Source of the DNA: Pauljensenia sp018375675
GTDB lineage: Bacteria; Actinomycetota; Actinomycetes; Actinomycetales; Actinomycetaceae
Direction of reading: 5' to 3'
Length of the DNA: 64,000 nucleotides
Assembly (NCBI GenBank): GCA_041432705.1
Contig: JAPWAE010000002.1
Span: 186,001-250,000 of the forward strand
Part shown: positions 1-7,716 of the stretch, piece after piece
Numbering within the stretch: position 1 is the stretch's first letter
Layout: the number at the start of each line of letters is the position of its first letter
Translations under genes and position numbers: made by a program
The notes under the pieces: model-generated
What the model saw: only the letters and a program-made list of their open reading frames with translations
Database searches by the model: none
Told to the model about the DNA's origin: nothing

Positions 1-125
1 GCCACCGCGGCCACTATCATCGCGATGCCGATGACAGCGAACGTCGTGTTCTGGCGCTGCTGACGCTCGCGCAGGAAACGCTGACGCGGAGTGAGGGCAG
101 GGCGGGGCGCGTTCGGAGTACTCAC
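1..125 (-). CDS. Membrane protein, N-terminal fragment (cut by window edge)
   Basis: About 41 codons are visible from a GTG start at 125. The peptide begins with a Pro/Arg-rich cytoplasmic stretch (TPRQRFLRERQQRQ) and runs into a hydrophobic helix (FAVIGIAMIVAAV). This layout resembles the short basic leader plus single membrane helix of actinobacterial LytR_C-domain proteins, but the identifying domain is outside the window, so that is only a guess. There is no Shine-Dalgarno sequence; on the coding strand TAGGGT sits 7 nt before the GTG, which fits leaderless transcription. Confidence 0.6.
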   Translation of the reverse strand, partial: MSTPNAPRPALTPRQRFLRERQQRQNTTFAVIGIAMIVAAV

Positions 126-328
126 AGTATCCACCCTAGCTAATAGGGGCGGCCCGAGGCCAGACAACGCCCCGTCAGGCACATTACATCTCGCCCACAC
201 GTCCCACTCAGCGTTACAGTAAGGTCACCCTGAGTAACGGGGACATTCCACGCGCTACCGCCCCTCGAAGGGTGCCGACGCGCGAGGCGGCCCCGGCCTC
301 GTTCACCCCCACCGAAAAGAGGACCGCG

Positions 329-1477
329 ATGAGCTTCCTGGATTCCGACCTGCTCGCCCGCATCCACGAGCGCGCCGCCGACGCGGACGCCACCAACACC
401 TACCCCGAGAAGGATCTGGAGGAGCTGCGCGAGGCCGGATACCTGTCCGCGTTCGTCCCCGCCGAGTTTGGTGGCGCAGGTCTGAGCCTCACCGAAATCG
501 CCGCCGAGCAGACGGCCCTGGCCAAAGCGGCTCCCGGCACCGCACTGGGCATCAACATGCACCAGATCATCGTCGGCCTCGGCCGCTACCTGGTCGCCCA
601 CGGCAACGCGCGCGGTGAGCAGATCCTGCGCGACGCGGTCGCCGGCGAGGTCTTCGGCTTCGGCATCTCCGAGCCGGGCAACGACCTCGTGCTCTTCGGC
701 TCGACGACGCGCGCGACCGCAACCGCAGACGGCGGCTACTCCTTCGAAGGCACCAAGATCTTCACCTCCCTGTCCCCCGTGTGGACGCGCCTGCTCATCT
801 TCGGGCGCGCGGAGACCGAGGAGGGCCCCAAGTCCGTGTTCGGCATCGTCCACCGCGACGACGAAGGCTACTCGATTAAAGACGACTGGAACACGCTGGG
901 CATGCGCGCCACCCAGTCCATGACCACCCTGCTCGAGGGCGTCACCGTGCCCGAAGAGCGCATCCTCACGATCACGGATCCGGGACCGAGCGCCGACCCG
1001 GTCATCTTCGGCATTTTCTCTCACTTCGAGATCCTGCTGGCCGCCACCTACCAGGGCGTCGGCGAGCGCGCGGTCGAGGTGGCCGCAGAGCACGTGGCGA
1101 AGCGCCGCTCGGTCAAGAACCAGACGACCTACTCCAACGACCCCGACATCCGCTGGCGCATCGCCGAGGCCGCCCTCATCATGAATGCCGTCGGCCCGCA
1201 GATCCGCGAGCTTGCGCGCGACATCGACGAGGGCGCGGACCGCGGTCGCTCCTGGATGCCGCAGCTGTCCGCCGCGAAGAACGCGGCCGCGGAGGCCACG
1301 CTGCGCGCCGTCGAGCAGGCCATGCGCGCATGCGGCGGCAGCGCCTACTACAACACGCACGAGCTCTCGCGCCTGTACCGCGACGCGCTCGCCGGCCTCT
1401 TCCAGCCCTCCGATCAGGAGTCCCTGCACGCCGCGTGGGCGAACCTGATCCTGGGCCCCATCGAGAAGGCTCAGTAG
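329..1477 (+). CDS. Acyl-CoA dehydrogenase family protein
   Basis: The 382-residue product has the length and organisation of the flavin-dependent acyl-CoA dehydrogenase superfamily: an N-terminal helical domain, a central beta domain (FGFGISEPGNDL, then a WNTLGMRATQS segment) and a C-terminal helical bundle (ALIMNAVGPQIRELAR, RACGGSAYYNTHELSRLYRDALAG). It probably oxidises an acyl-CoA thioester or a related substrate in the cytoplasm; the substrate cannot be read from sequence. An upstream GTG at 272 is in frame, but the ATG at 329 has a good AAGAGGA ribosome site about 6 nt before it and gives a normal N-terminus (MSFLDSDLL). It stands alone and is followed by a strong terminator. Confidence 0.88.
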   Translation: MSFLDSDLLARIHERAADADATNTYPEKDLEELREAGYLSAFVPAEFGGAGLSLTEIAAEQTALAKAAPGTALGINMHQIIVGLGRYLVAHGNARGEQILRDAVAGEVFGFGISEPGNDLVLFGSTTRATATADGGYSFEGTKIFTSLSPVWTRLLIFGRAETEEGPKSVFGIVHRDDEGYSIKDDWNTLGMRATQSMTTLLEGVTVPEERILTITDPGPSADPVIFGIFSHFEILLAATYQGVGERAVEVAAEHVAKRRSVKNQTTYSNDPDIRWRIAEAALIMNAVGPQIRELARDIDEGADRGRSWMPQLSAAKNAAAEATLRAVEQAMRACGGSAYYNTHELSRLYRDALAGLFQPSDQESLHAAWANLILGPIEKAQ

Positions 1478-1490
1478 GCTCCCGCAGACG

Positions 1491-1530
1491 ACAGGGGCGG
1501 GCCCGAGGATTTCCTCGGGCCCGCCCCTGT
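1491..1530. terminator. Bidirectional terminator between convergent genes
   Basis: A near-perfect GC-rich hairpin (ACAGGGGCGGGCCCGAGG / CCTCGGGCCCGCCCCTGT, loop ATTT) sits between the acyl-CoA dehydrogenase gene and the convergent VLRR membrane protein gene, so it can serve both. Confidence 0.85.
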
Positions 1531-1543
1531 TATGCGCGTGTTG

Positions 1544-2785
1544 TCAGTCGTTCCAGCTGAACTTCTGGGGGCCGATCTCGCCGGTCGTGCCGGTCATCCA
1601 GCCGCCGCGCGCCAGCGCGAAGGACTGGCCGGTCTTCGTGTTCCAGCAGCTGATGCCGTCCTGCGTGGAGTGGCAGGCATAGTCACCCTTGGTCGCTGCG
1701 GCGCCGTACGCGAGGGCGTTGCCGCCGCCCGGCACCGCACTCTCACAGGACTGTCCGGCCGAATCCTTCGAGGCGCTCAGGACGCCGACCTGGCTGCCGG
1801 AGCAGGAGGCGTATCCGTCATCGGCCCAGTCGGATTCCTTGATGCCGCAGCTGACGCCGTCAGCGGTGAAGGAGCAGGTGATGTTGCCGGACGGAGACGA
1901 GAAGGCGTCCACGGTGATCGCACCGGCGGGTGCCGGGTACTTGACGGGCTCCTCCGTGGTCGCGCTCGGCGAGGGCGTCGCGTGTGCCGGCGCCGAAGAG
2001 GACGTCGAGGGGGTCGCGTCCGAGCCCGTGGCCGGGCCCTCGTATCCGCGCGTGAAGACGTAGATGACGAAGCCGAGGAGGATGACGGCGATCAGGCCCA
2101 GGATGCCCAGGACGAGGCCCATCATCGGGAAGCCGCGGCGTTCCTTCTCTTCCCGCGAGGCGACCTCCTGCGAGGCCGTGGGCTGCACCTGGTAGGAGGC
2201 GCCAGCACCCTGGTAGGCCTGCGGCGTGGACTGGGGCCGCGCCGGGGTACCCGACGCGCTGGGGTAGGACGAGCCGGAGGATGCGCTCGGGTAGACGGCA
2301 GTCGCCTCGGGATCCTGTGTTCCCGTGCTGCCCATGATGGAATGACGCTGCACCTGGGCGACGACCTGCTCGCGAGCACCCACCTGCGGGACGGGAGCAT
2401 TCGTGCCGACGACAGCCGAGTAGGGGGTGGTGCGCTCGACCTGCGAGTAAGAGTTCACGCCACCCTGGCCGAGCACGTACATGCCGGATTCGGAGGTGCG
2501 GATCGAGGAACCGGCGACCGCGCCGGACACATCTCCGTGCATGACAAGGTAGCCGTTGGAGTCGATGTAGCCGTCATAGTCGTCGCGGGCCTCGAGGGCC
2601 GCGTTGACCTGCGGGTCGTTGAACTGGTGCAACCAGTCGAGCAGCCCGCGATAGGCGTGCGGATGCGCGGCCACAGCCGGGCGCAGCTCGGGGTAGCGGT
2701 ACGCCAGCTGGCGCAGCGCTTCGGCGTCGGTCGACGGGTCCTGGGCAGCCGCCGCAGGATCGTCGAAATGCAGCTCTTCAGCCAT
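1544..2785 (-). CDS. VLRR-domain single-pass membrane protein
   Basis: The 413-residue protein starts with an acidic segment and a helical repeat (DPSTDAEALRQLAYRYPELRPAVAAHP) typical of variant leucine-rich repeat domains of Actinomycetaceae and Bifidobacterium. A Gln/Ser/Pro-rich linker follows, then one membrane helix (FPMMGLVLGILGLIAVILLGFVIYVF, about residues 200-225), a Ser/Thr/Pro-rich extracytoplasmic stalk and a C-terminal domain with several cysteines that could form disulfides outside the cell. The ATG at 2785 has GGAG upstream; an ATG 39 nt earlier lacks one. Function is unknown; regulatory or cell-surface roles are possible. Confidence 0.8.
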   Translation of the reverse strand: MAEELHFDDPAAAAQDPSTDAEALRQLAYRYPELRPAVAAHPHAYRGLLDWLHQFNDPQVNAALEARDDYDGYIDSNGYLVMHGDVSGAVAGSSIRTSESGMYVLGQGGVNSYSQVERTTPYSAVVGTNAPVPQVGAREQVVAQVQRHSIMGSTGTQDPEATAVYPSASSGSSYPSASGTPARPQSTPQAYQGAGASYQVQPTASQEVASREEKERRGFPMMGLVLGILGLIAVILLGFVIYVFTRGYEGPATGSDATPSTSSSAPAHATPSPSATTEEPVKYPAPAGAITVDAFSSPSGNITCSFTADGVSCGIKESDWADDGYASCSGSQVGVLSASKDSAGQSCESAVPGGGNALAYGAAATKGDYACHSTQDGISCWNTKTGQSFALARGGWMTGTTGEIGPQKFSWND

Positions 2786-2901
2786 CGAAACTCCAGACTT
2801 CACGGTCACGAGGTTGTTACACAATACCGCGATCAGTGGTCACAAGTGAAACCTTCACCATATTTTTTCCCAACATGCGGCGCTGTCACTTGACAAAAGC
2901 T

Positions 2902-3714
2902 CTACGAGTCCCCACGGAAGATAAACCTGTCAAAGCCCAGCATGTCGATGTCCCGCGCGAGCGAGCGCACCTGGTCGTCCCACCCCGGCCTCGTCGCGGA
3001 AAAACCGTCGGGGGCACCCAGGTCACGGGCCTGCTGGAGGGCGAAGGAGCGCACCCCCATCTCGCGTGCCCGCGCCGCCACCTCGAAGCCGTCTCCAGGG
3101 CCGTCCGGGTAGACGGTCAGGCGCACCTCGTGGTCCACCTCGGGGCGGGCCAGGACGACGTCCAGCGACTCCCACGCCCGCTCGCCCGCGCCGCTGCGGC
3201 CGGCCACGGCCTCGTAATTGTCGGGGGTCGCCTTCACGTCGATGCCCACCCAGTCGACGAGGCCCGCGCCGAGCAACTCCTCGAGACGCCGCGGGTAGGG
3301 GCCCGCGGTGTGCAGACCGACACCGAATCCGAGCTCGCGCACGCGCGCCATCGCCGCCCCAAGCGCGATCTGGCGGGTCGCCTCGCCGCCGGAAAACACG
3401 ACGCCGTCGAGGAGGCCGCGCCTACGCGCCAGCAGATCCTCGAGCGCGCTCCACGCAACCACCCCCGGGATGCGCGGGTCGATAATCGCGCTGTTGTGAC
3501 AGTACGGGCACGCCCACGGGCACCCCTGCAGGAACAGGGACGCCGCGAACTTTCCCGGCCAATCCACGGTTGACATCGGAACGAGGCCCGCGATCTGCAG
3601 GTCGTCCGGCGTCCACTCGCGCGCATCCCGCCCCCGGGCGAGGCCGGGGACGCCCAGGCTCAGCGTGCCCTCCCGGGGTGCCCCGGCCTCGCCGTCATGG
3701 GGACGGGCGCCCAC
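2902..3714 (-). CDS. nrdG: Anaerobic ribonucleotide reductase activating protein
   Basis: NrdG is the radical-SAM activase that places the glycyl radical on NrdD. The product (270 residues) shows the S-adenosylmethionine-binding cluster motif CxxxCxxC as CPWACPYCHN in the STVDWPGKFAASLFLQGCPW context typical of NrdG, and a VVFSGGEATRQ glycine motif. Start choice: the GTG at 3714 follows the nrdD stop by one base and has GGGGAG inside the end of nrdD, so the two genes are translationally coupled; the longer reading from 3765 would overlap nrdD by 50 nt. It forms an operon with nrdD under the NrdR-type operator upstream of nrdD. Confidence 0.92.
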   Translation of the reverse strand: MGARPHDGEAGAPREGTLSLGVPGLARGRDAREWTPDDLQIAGLVPMSTVDWPGKFAASLFLQGCPWACPYCHNSAIIDPRIPGVVAWSALEDLLARRRGLLDGVVFSGGEATRQIALGAAMARVRELGFGVGLHTAGPYPRRLEELLGAGLVDWVGIDVKATPDNYEAVAGRSGAGERAWESLDVVLARPEVDHEVRLTVYPDGPGDGFEVAARAREMGVRSFALQQARDLGAPDGFSATRPGWDDQVRSLARDIDMLGFDRFIFRGDS

Positions 3715-3715
3715 G

Positions 3716-5581
3716 TCAGCGGCTCCCCGCGGGAGGGAACGCGCTGACGAGCTCACCGTGCGCATCCGCGGCGCTCTCGGAGAACATCTGGCGCTCGTGG
3801 TACTCGCCCTTCTTGCCGATGTTGAAGGACTGAACCGGGCGGAAGTAGCCCATGACGCGCGTCCACACCTCGCAGGCCTGCGGCTCCGCGTGGGGGTGGG
3901 CGGCCGCGCACTTCTCGCAGGTGAAGTGCTCGCCGGCCAGGTAGCCGTGGACCGGGCAGATCGAGAAGGTCGGCGTGATCGTGATGTAGGGGACCTTGAA
4001 GGCCGTCAGCGAGCGGCGCACCATCTCCTTGCAGGCCTCGCCCGAGGACACGCGCTCGCCCATGTACAGGTGCAGGACCGTGCCGCCCGTGTACTTGCCC
4101 TGCAGGACCTCCTGATCCTCGAGGGCCTGGAACGGGTCGTCCGTATAGCCCACGGGAAGCTGCGAGGAGTTCGTGTAGTAGGGCTCGTCGGGCGTGCCCG
4201 CCTGGACGATGTCGGCGAAGCGCTTACGGTCCTCCTTCGCGAAGCGGTAGGTCGTGCCCTCCGCAGGGGTCGCCTCCAGGTTGTACATGTGGCCGGTGGC
4301 CTCCTGGAGCTGGACCATGCGCTCACGCACTCGATCCAGGACGCGCACGCACATGTCGAAGCCGCGCGGATCCGTCAGGTCGTAGGCGTCGTCGCTGAAG
4401 TTGCGCACCATCTCGTTCATGCCGTTGACGCCGATCGTCGAGAAGTGGTTATCGAGCGTGCCCAGGTAGCGCTGCGAGTAGGGGAACAGGCCGTGGTCCA
4501 TGTGGTACTGAATGGTCTCGCGCTTGATCTCGAGGGACTTCGAGGCCAGGTCGATCAGCTCGTCCATGCGCGCGACGAGGCCCTCCTCGTCCCCCTTGTA
4601 CATGTAGCCGAGGCGCGCCATGTTGAGGGTGACCACGCCGATCGAGCCGGTCAGCTCGGCCGACCCGAAGAGGCCGTTGCCGCGCTTAAGGAGCTCGCGC
4701 AGGTCCAGCTGGAGGCGGCAGCACATCGAGCGGATCATGTGCGGGTCCAGGTCGGAGTTGATGAAGTTCTGGAAGTAGGGCAAGCCGTACTTCGCGGTCA
4801 TGTCGAAGAGGGCGTCGACGTTTTCGCCCTCCCAGTCGAAGTCGGGCGTGATGTTGTAGGTCGGGATCGGGAACGTAAAGACGCGCCCGTCCGCGTCGCC
4901 GCCCATCATGACCTCGATGAACGCGCGGTTGATGAGGTTCATTTCCCGCTGCAGGTCGCCGTAGGTGAAGTCGACGACCTCGTCGCCGATGAGGGGGTGC
5001 TCGTCCGCGAGGTCATCCGGGCACGTCCAGTCGAAGGTTAGGTTCGTGAAGGGGCACTGGCTGCCCCATCGCGAGGGCACGTTCAGGTTGTAGATGAGCT
5101 CCTGCATGCACTGCACGACGTCCTCGTACTCCATGTCGTCCAGGCGCACGAAGGGGGCCATGTAGGTGTCGAAGGATGAGAAGGCCTGGGCGCCCGCCCA
5201 CTCGTTTTGGAGGGTGCCGAGGAAGTTGACGATCTGGCCGCAGGCCGAGGAGAAGTGCTTGGGCGGGGCCGAGGCGATCGCGCCACCCACACCATTAAAA
5301 CCCTCCTGGATGAGGCGCTTGAGAGACCAGCCGGCGCAGTATCCGGCGAACATGTCGAGGTCGTGGATGTGGTAGTCGCCCTCGCGGTGCGGCGCGCCGA
5401 TCTCGGGGGTGTAGACGTGTTCGAGCCAGTAGTTAGCGACGATCTTGCCCGCCGAGTTCAAGATCAGGCCACCGAGCGAATACCCCTGGTTCGCGTTGGC
5501 GTTCACCCGCCAATCTGAGCGGTCGAGGTACTCCTGCACGGTTGCGATGGCGTCGACGTCGTAGCGGGGTGAGCTGGTCAT
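3716..5581 (-). CDS. nrdD: Anaerobic (class III) ribonucleoside-triphosphate reductase
   Basis: NrdD makes deoxyribonucleotides from ribonucleotides without oxygen through a glycyl radical. The 621-residue protein has the catalytic-barrel sequences of the family (NANQGYSLGGLILN near the start, FSSACGQIVNFLG), the C-terminal zinc site CPVHGYLAGEHFTCEKC and the radical loop RVMGY near residue 590. Most relatives begin with an ATP-cone allosteric domain of roughly 90 residues; here the barrel begins almost at once, so the cone is absent. The ATG at 5581 has an AGGAAG site. The gene is preceded by a roughly 230-nt leader and two NrdR-like boxes. Confidence 0.95.
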   Translation of the reverse strand: MTSSPRYDVDAIATVQEYLDRSDWRVNANANQGYSLGGLILNSAGKIVANYWLEHVYTPEIGAPHREGDYHIHDLDMFAGYCAGWSLKRLIQEGFNGVGGAIASAPPKHFSSACGQIVNFLGTLQNEWAGAQAFSSFDTYMAPFVRLDDMEYEDVVQCMQELIYNLNVPSRWGSQCPFTNLTFDWTCPDDLADEHPLIGDEVVDFTYGDLQREMNLINRAFIEVMMGGDADGRVFTFPIPTYNITPDFDWEGENVDALFDMTAKYGLPYFQNFINSDLDPHMIRSMCCRLQLDLRELLKRGNGLFGSAELTGSIGVVTLNMARLGYMYKGDEEGLVARMDELIDLASKSLEIKRETIQYHMDHGLFPYSQRYLGTLDNHFSTIGVNGMNEMVRNFSDDAYDLTDPRGFDMCVRVLDRVRERMVQLQEATGHMYNLEATPAEGTTYRFAKEDRKRFADIVQAGTPDEPYYTNSSQLPVGYTDDPFQALEDQEVLQGKYTGGTVLHLYMGERVSSGEACKEMVRRSLTAFKVPYITITPTFSICPVHGYLAGEHFTCEKCAAAHPHAEPQACEVWTRVMGYFRPVQSFNIGKKGEYHERQMFSESAADAHGELVSAFPPAGSR

Positions 5582-5812
5582 TGTTCTTCCTGTCTTGATT
5601 CCATTGGGTGCTGCGGGCTGCTGGGAACTGGGTTGTGAGAGATGTGTGTGGTGTCGTGGAACTGTGTGGGGCGGCGGGCGCCTCTGACCCTGCGCTTCTG
5701 TGGGCGGCCAGTATTGCTGGACGCGTGATCGACACGTCGCGGATGCTCCGCCCTCGTGGGGCGAGGCCGTGGCACTGTGGGTGGAGGCGGTTTCCTCCGC
5801 CCGGCGCGAGGC

Positions 5813-5830
5813 TCCCCTAGATCTAGGGGA
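5813..5830. promoter_or_regulatory. Perfect 18-bp palindrome in the nrdD upstream region
   Basis: TCCCCTAGATCTAGGGGA is its own reverse complement. It lies 230 bp upstream of the nrdD start and just on the gene side of the NrdR-like boxes, where a promoter or transcript start would be expected. It could be an extra operator or an RNA hairpin at the 5' end of the transcript. Between it and nrdD (5582-5812) the only other structure seen is a short hairpin around 5784-5801 (GGCGG / CCGCC). Confidence 0.45.
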
Positions 5831-5843
5831 ATACGGCCATCAA

Positions 5844-5891
5844 TCACTAGATGTAGTGCTTGATGCGAACGATGACCACAATATCTAGTGT
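5844..5891 (-). promoter_or_regulatory. Tandem NrdR-type operator for nrdDG
   Basis: Two 16-bp sites resemble the NrdR box consensus (ACACwATATATwGTGT). The site at 5876-5891 (CCACAATATCTAGTGT) matches 14 of 16 positions; the site at 5844-5859 (TCACTAGATGTAGTGC) matches 12. Their centres are 32 bp apart, about three helical turns, the usual spacing for cooperative NrdR binding. NrdR is the ATP/dATP-sensing repressor of ribonucleotide reductase genes. The remaining gene-free DNA up to 6088 shows no further clear signal. Confidence 0.8.
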
Positions 5892-6088
5892 CATACGTGC
5901 GTCAGAAGCGCGACGCGCGCGGCGAGCAGTTCCGCTCGTCACGCGCGCCCTTTTTCGACATCCATAGGGGACCAACGTCCCATCACAAAACTGCGCGGAT
6001 CGACCGGACAACACTCCCGCACACCGGCCACCAATACAGCGAGGCCGCGACCGGAAAACCCAGCCACGGCCTCGTCGATCGATGCGGA

Positions 6089-6613
6089 TCAGATAAGGAA
6101 AGGCAGCTTCTTCACGAGCCCCAGGCCCTTCCACCACGAGCCCAGGCCGAGCGTGTCGCCCGCGCTGGTCAGCGGGATCAGGATGAGAACAAGCGCGTCA
6201 ACCAGGTGCTCATTGACGACCGGGTTGAGGGAGCCCCACACCCACGGGGCGACCGCCGCGTACATGAAGCCCAGCATGACGACGCCCGCGACGGCAGCGA
6301 GGCGCGTGCCAATACCCAGCAGGAATGCCAGGCCGATACCCAGCAGGCCGAGCATGAACAGCCAATCCATCGCGGGCACGGCCAGCGACTCGAAGAAGGA
6401 GGCCAGGGGCTTGCCGGTCGTGGCGCCCGTCAGGTAGCTCTGCGCGGGCGTGCCGCCGTTGATCCACGCGCGCGACGGGCCCGTCGAATAGTGCAGGCCA
6501 AACGTCTTATCCAGGAACGACCACAGGAACACAAAGCCGACAGCGATGCGCAGCAGGGCCAGGACGAAGCGCGCGGGCTTGGAGGTAACGACGGCTGATG
6601 CGGGACGAGGCAT
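6089..6613 (-). CDS. DoxX-like integral membrane protein
   Basis: The 174-residue product has four hydrophobic helices (LLRIAVGFVFLWSFLDKTFG; MDWLFMLGLLGIGLAFLLGIG; LAAVAGVVMLGFMYAAVAPWVWG; HLVDALVLILIPLTSAG), matching the small DoxX / thiosulfate-quinone-oxidoreductase small-subunit fold. The N(P/E)HLVDAL stretch and the W-rich loops are typical of such proteins in actinobacteria, whose role is often redox- or membrane-stress linked but is not known here. The start at 6613 has AAAGGA upstream. It is monocistronic, running toward the nrdD upstream region. Confidence 0.8.
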   Translation of the reverse strand: MPRPASAVVTSKPARFVLALLRIAVGFVFLWSFLDKTFGLHYSTGPSRAWINGGTPAQSYLTGATTGKPLASFFESLAVPAMDWLFMLGLLGIGLAFLLGIGTRLAAVAGVVMLGFMYAAVAPWVWGSLNPVVNEHLVDALVLILIPLTSAGDTLGLGSWWKGLGLVKKLPFLI

Positions 6614-6861
6614 GTCGGTCCTTTCGGGACGGAACTGCGGGTGGGGTGGGCGGCGGCTGGCTGCGGGTGATTGCCCGCAGGTGAATGCCCGCCGAGTCAA
6701 CGGCATGACGCCCGTGCTTCATTATCCACTGCACGAACGCCACAATGCCAGGGGCGTGTCACTGAGTGAGGCTCGCGGCGCGGATAACGCAAGCCCACAG
6801 CGAGCACGACAAGGACGACCGCGACAAAAGTCGCCCAGCACAGGGCTTCCAGCGGCATTTT

Positions 6862-6979
6862 CGCGAAAAAGTTCGCCCAACGCGCCTGAAAACAGCGTTT
6901 TTCGGCCATTTTGGGCTTGCAGGGCGAACTTTTTCGCGCTCGCGCCCACACCAGGCCGCGCAGGGCGAACTTTTTCGCG
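6862..6979. repeat. Inverted/direct repeat cluster A (17-bp unit, three copies)
   Basis: The 17-mer GGGCGAACTTTTTCGCG occurs twice in direct orientation (6922-6938 and 6963-6979, 41 bp apart) and once inverted (6862-6878). The inverted copy can pair with either direct copy to form a long hairpin whose loop carries a smaller inverted pair (GAAAACAGCGTTTTTC). No coding region with a ribosome site covers it, and the ORFs across it have no recognisable protein features. It resembles a REP-like or structured intergenic element. Confidence 0.7.
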
Positions 6980-7006
6980 CACATGGCGCAGCCACATGGC
7001 GACTTT

Positions 7007-7167
7007 GAAACCAACAACACCTCTGCACGCCTCCCGGAGTTGACCAATGAAACCGCCAGCACCTTTGCAAGCCCACAACACCCGGAATAACAGCATTTTC
7101 CCCACGCAAAGGCGATGGCGGTTTCACTTGAGGCTCAGCCTGCGCGAGCAAAGGCGACAGCAGTTTC
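7007..7167. repeat. Inverted/direct repeat cluster B (20-bp unit, four copies)
   Basis: A second repeat family follows cluster A. Two copies point left (7007-7026, degenerate; 7049-7068, GAAACCGCCAGCACCTTTGC) and two point right (7106-7125, GCAAAGGCGATGGCGGTTTC; 7148-7167, GCAAAGGCGACAGCAGTTTC). Spacing within each pair is exactly 42 bp, so the set is a mirror-image array. The inner pair can form a near-perfect 20-bp stem. No spacers or cas genes are nearby, so it is not CRISPR. Confidence 0.7.
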
Positions 7168-7716
7168 ACCCCGGCAACGCGTTGCCCCGAAGAGGCAAGC
7201 AATGCACCGGTTAACACACCATTGCACTAGCAACTAAGCAGCACACCGCCCCATGTAGTGCACCCCGAACAACAAGCTCAACCACGAAACAGGCAACTCC
7301 CCCAATTCCGCATGCAATTCCCGCTCAGCCCGTCCCCACACCAACGCGGAATCCGCAGGATTCCAACGATCAGGCTTCACACCATGACACGCACCGAGCA
7401 ACATCAGCGTCCAGGCGCCGCCGGAGTGGAGGGCGCCGGAGGGAGCGGAGGGCCTGGCCGCGGTGCCGGTGGGCGGTGGCAGGGCCTGGCCGGGCTTCGA
7501 GACGACGCGCCGGGCCGAAGGCTCGCGGCGCGGACGGCTCGCGGGCGGGCCGCCGCCCACCGGCACACCCAGCGGCCCGGCCCCACAGCCGGGCCCTCCG
7601 GCGCCCGGAACACAAGCGGTGCCACACAGCAACAACACGGGGCGCGGACGGCGAGCGGGCGGGCAGGCCGCGCTGCGGCCGGAGATCTGTCGGGGAACAA
7701 GCGACAGCAGCAGGAT
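7168..7716. other. Gene-free GC-rich stretch with a long imperfect palindrome
   Basis: No convincing gene lies here. From 7431-7480 to 7549-7606 there is an imperfect inverted repeat with arms of about 50 bp (outer GGGCGCCGGAGG / CCCTCCGGCGCCC, inner GTGCCGGTGGGCGG / CCGCCCACCGGCAC), and a GGCGCGGACGG(C)..GCGGGCGGG sequence is repeated near 7527 and 7640. On the minus strand 7234-7420 reads as a protein-like segment (WNPADSALVWGRAERELHAELGELP) with no start site or relatives I recognise; it may be a gene remnant. Confidence 0.4.

Noticed and set aside
140..1429. Long minus-strand ORF opposite the acyl-CoA dehydrogenase
   Set aside because: Composition is that of an antisense GC-rich frame, with no ribosome site and no recognisable domain; the plus-strand gene is clear.
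5582..5812. Possible cobalamin or other riboswitch in the nrdD leader
   Set aside because: No B12-box or other known aptamer core was seen; only small hairpins.
5888..6598. Plus-strand ORF over the DoxX-like gene
   Set aside because: It is the antisense of a convincing membrane protein gene and has a Gln/Arg/His-rich random composition.
7007..7167. CRISPR-like array (20-bp units 42 bp apart)
   Set aside because: Copies are in opposite orientations, only two per direction, and no cas genes are present.
6697..7217. Overlapping minus-strand ORFs across the repeats
   Set aside because: They only translate the repeat units in several frames; no starts with ribosome sites and no homology recognised.
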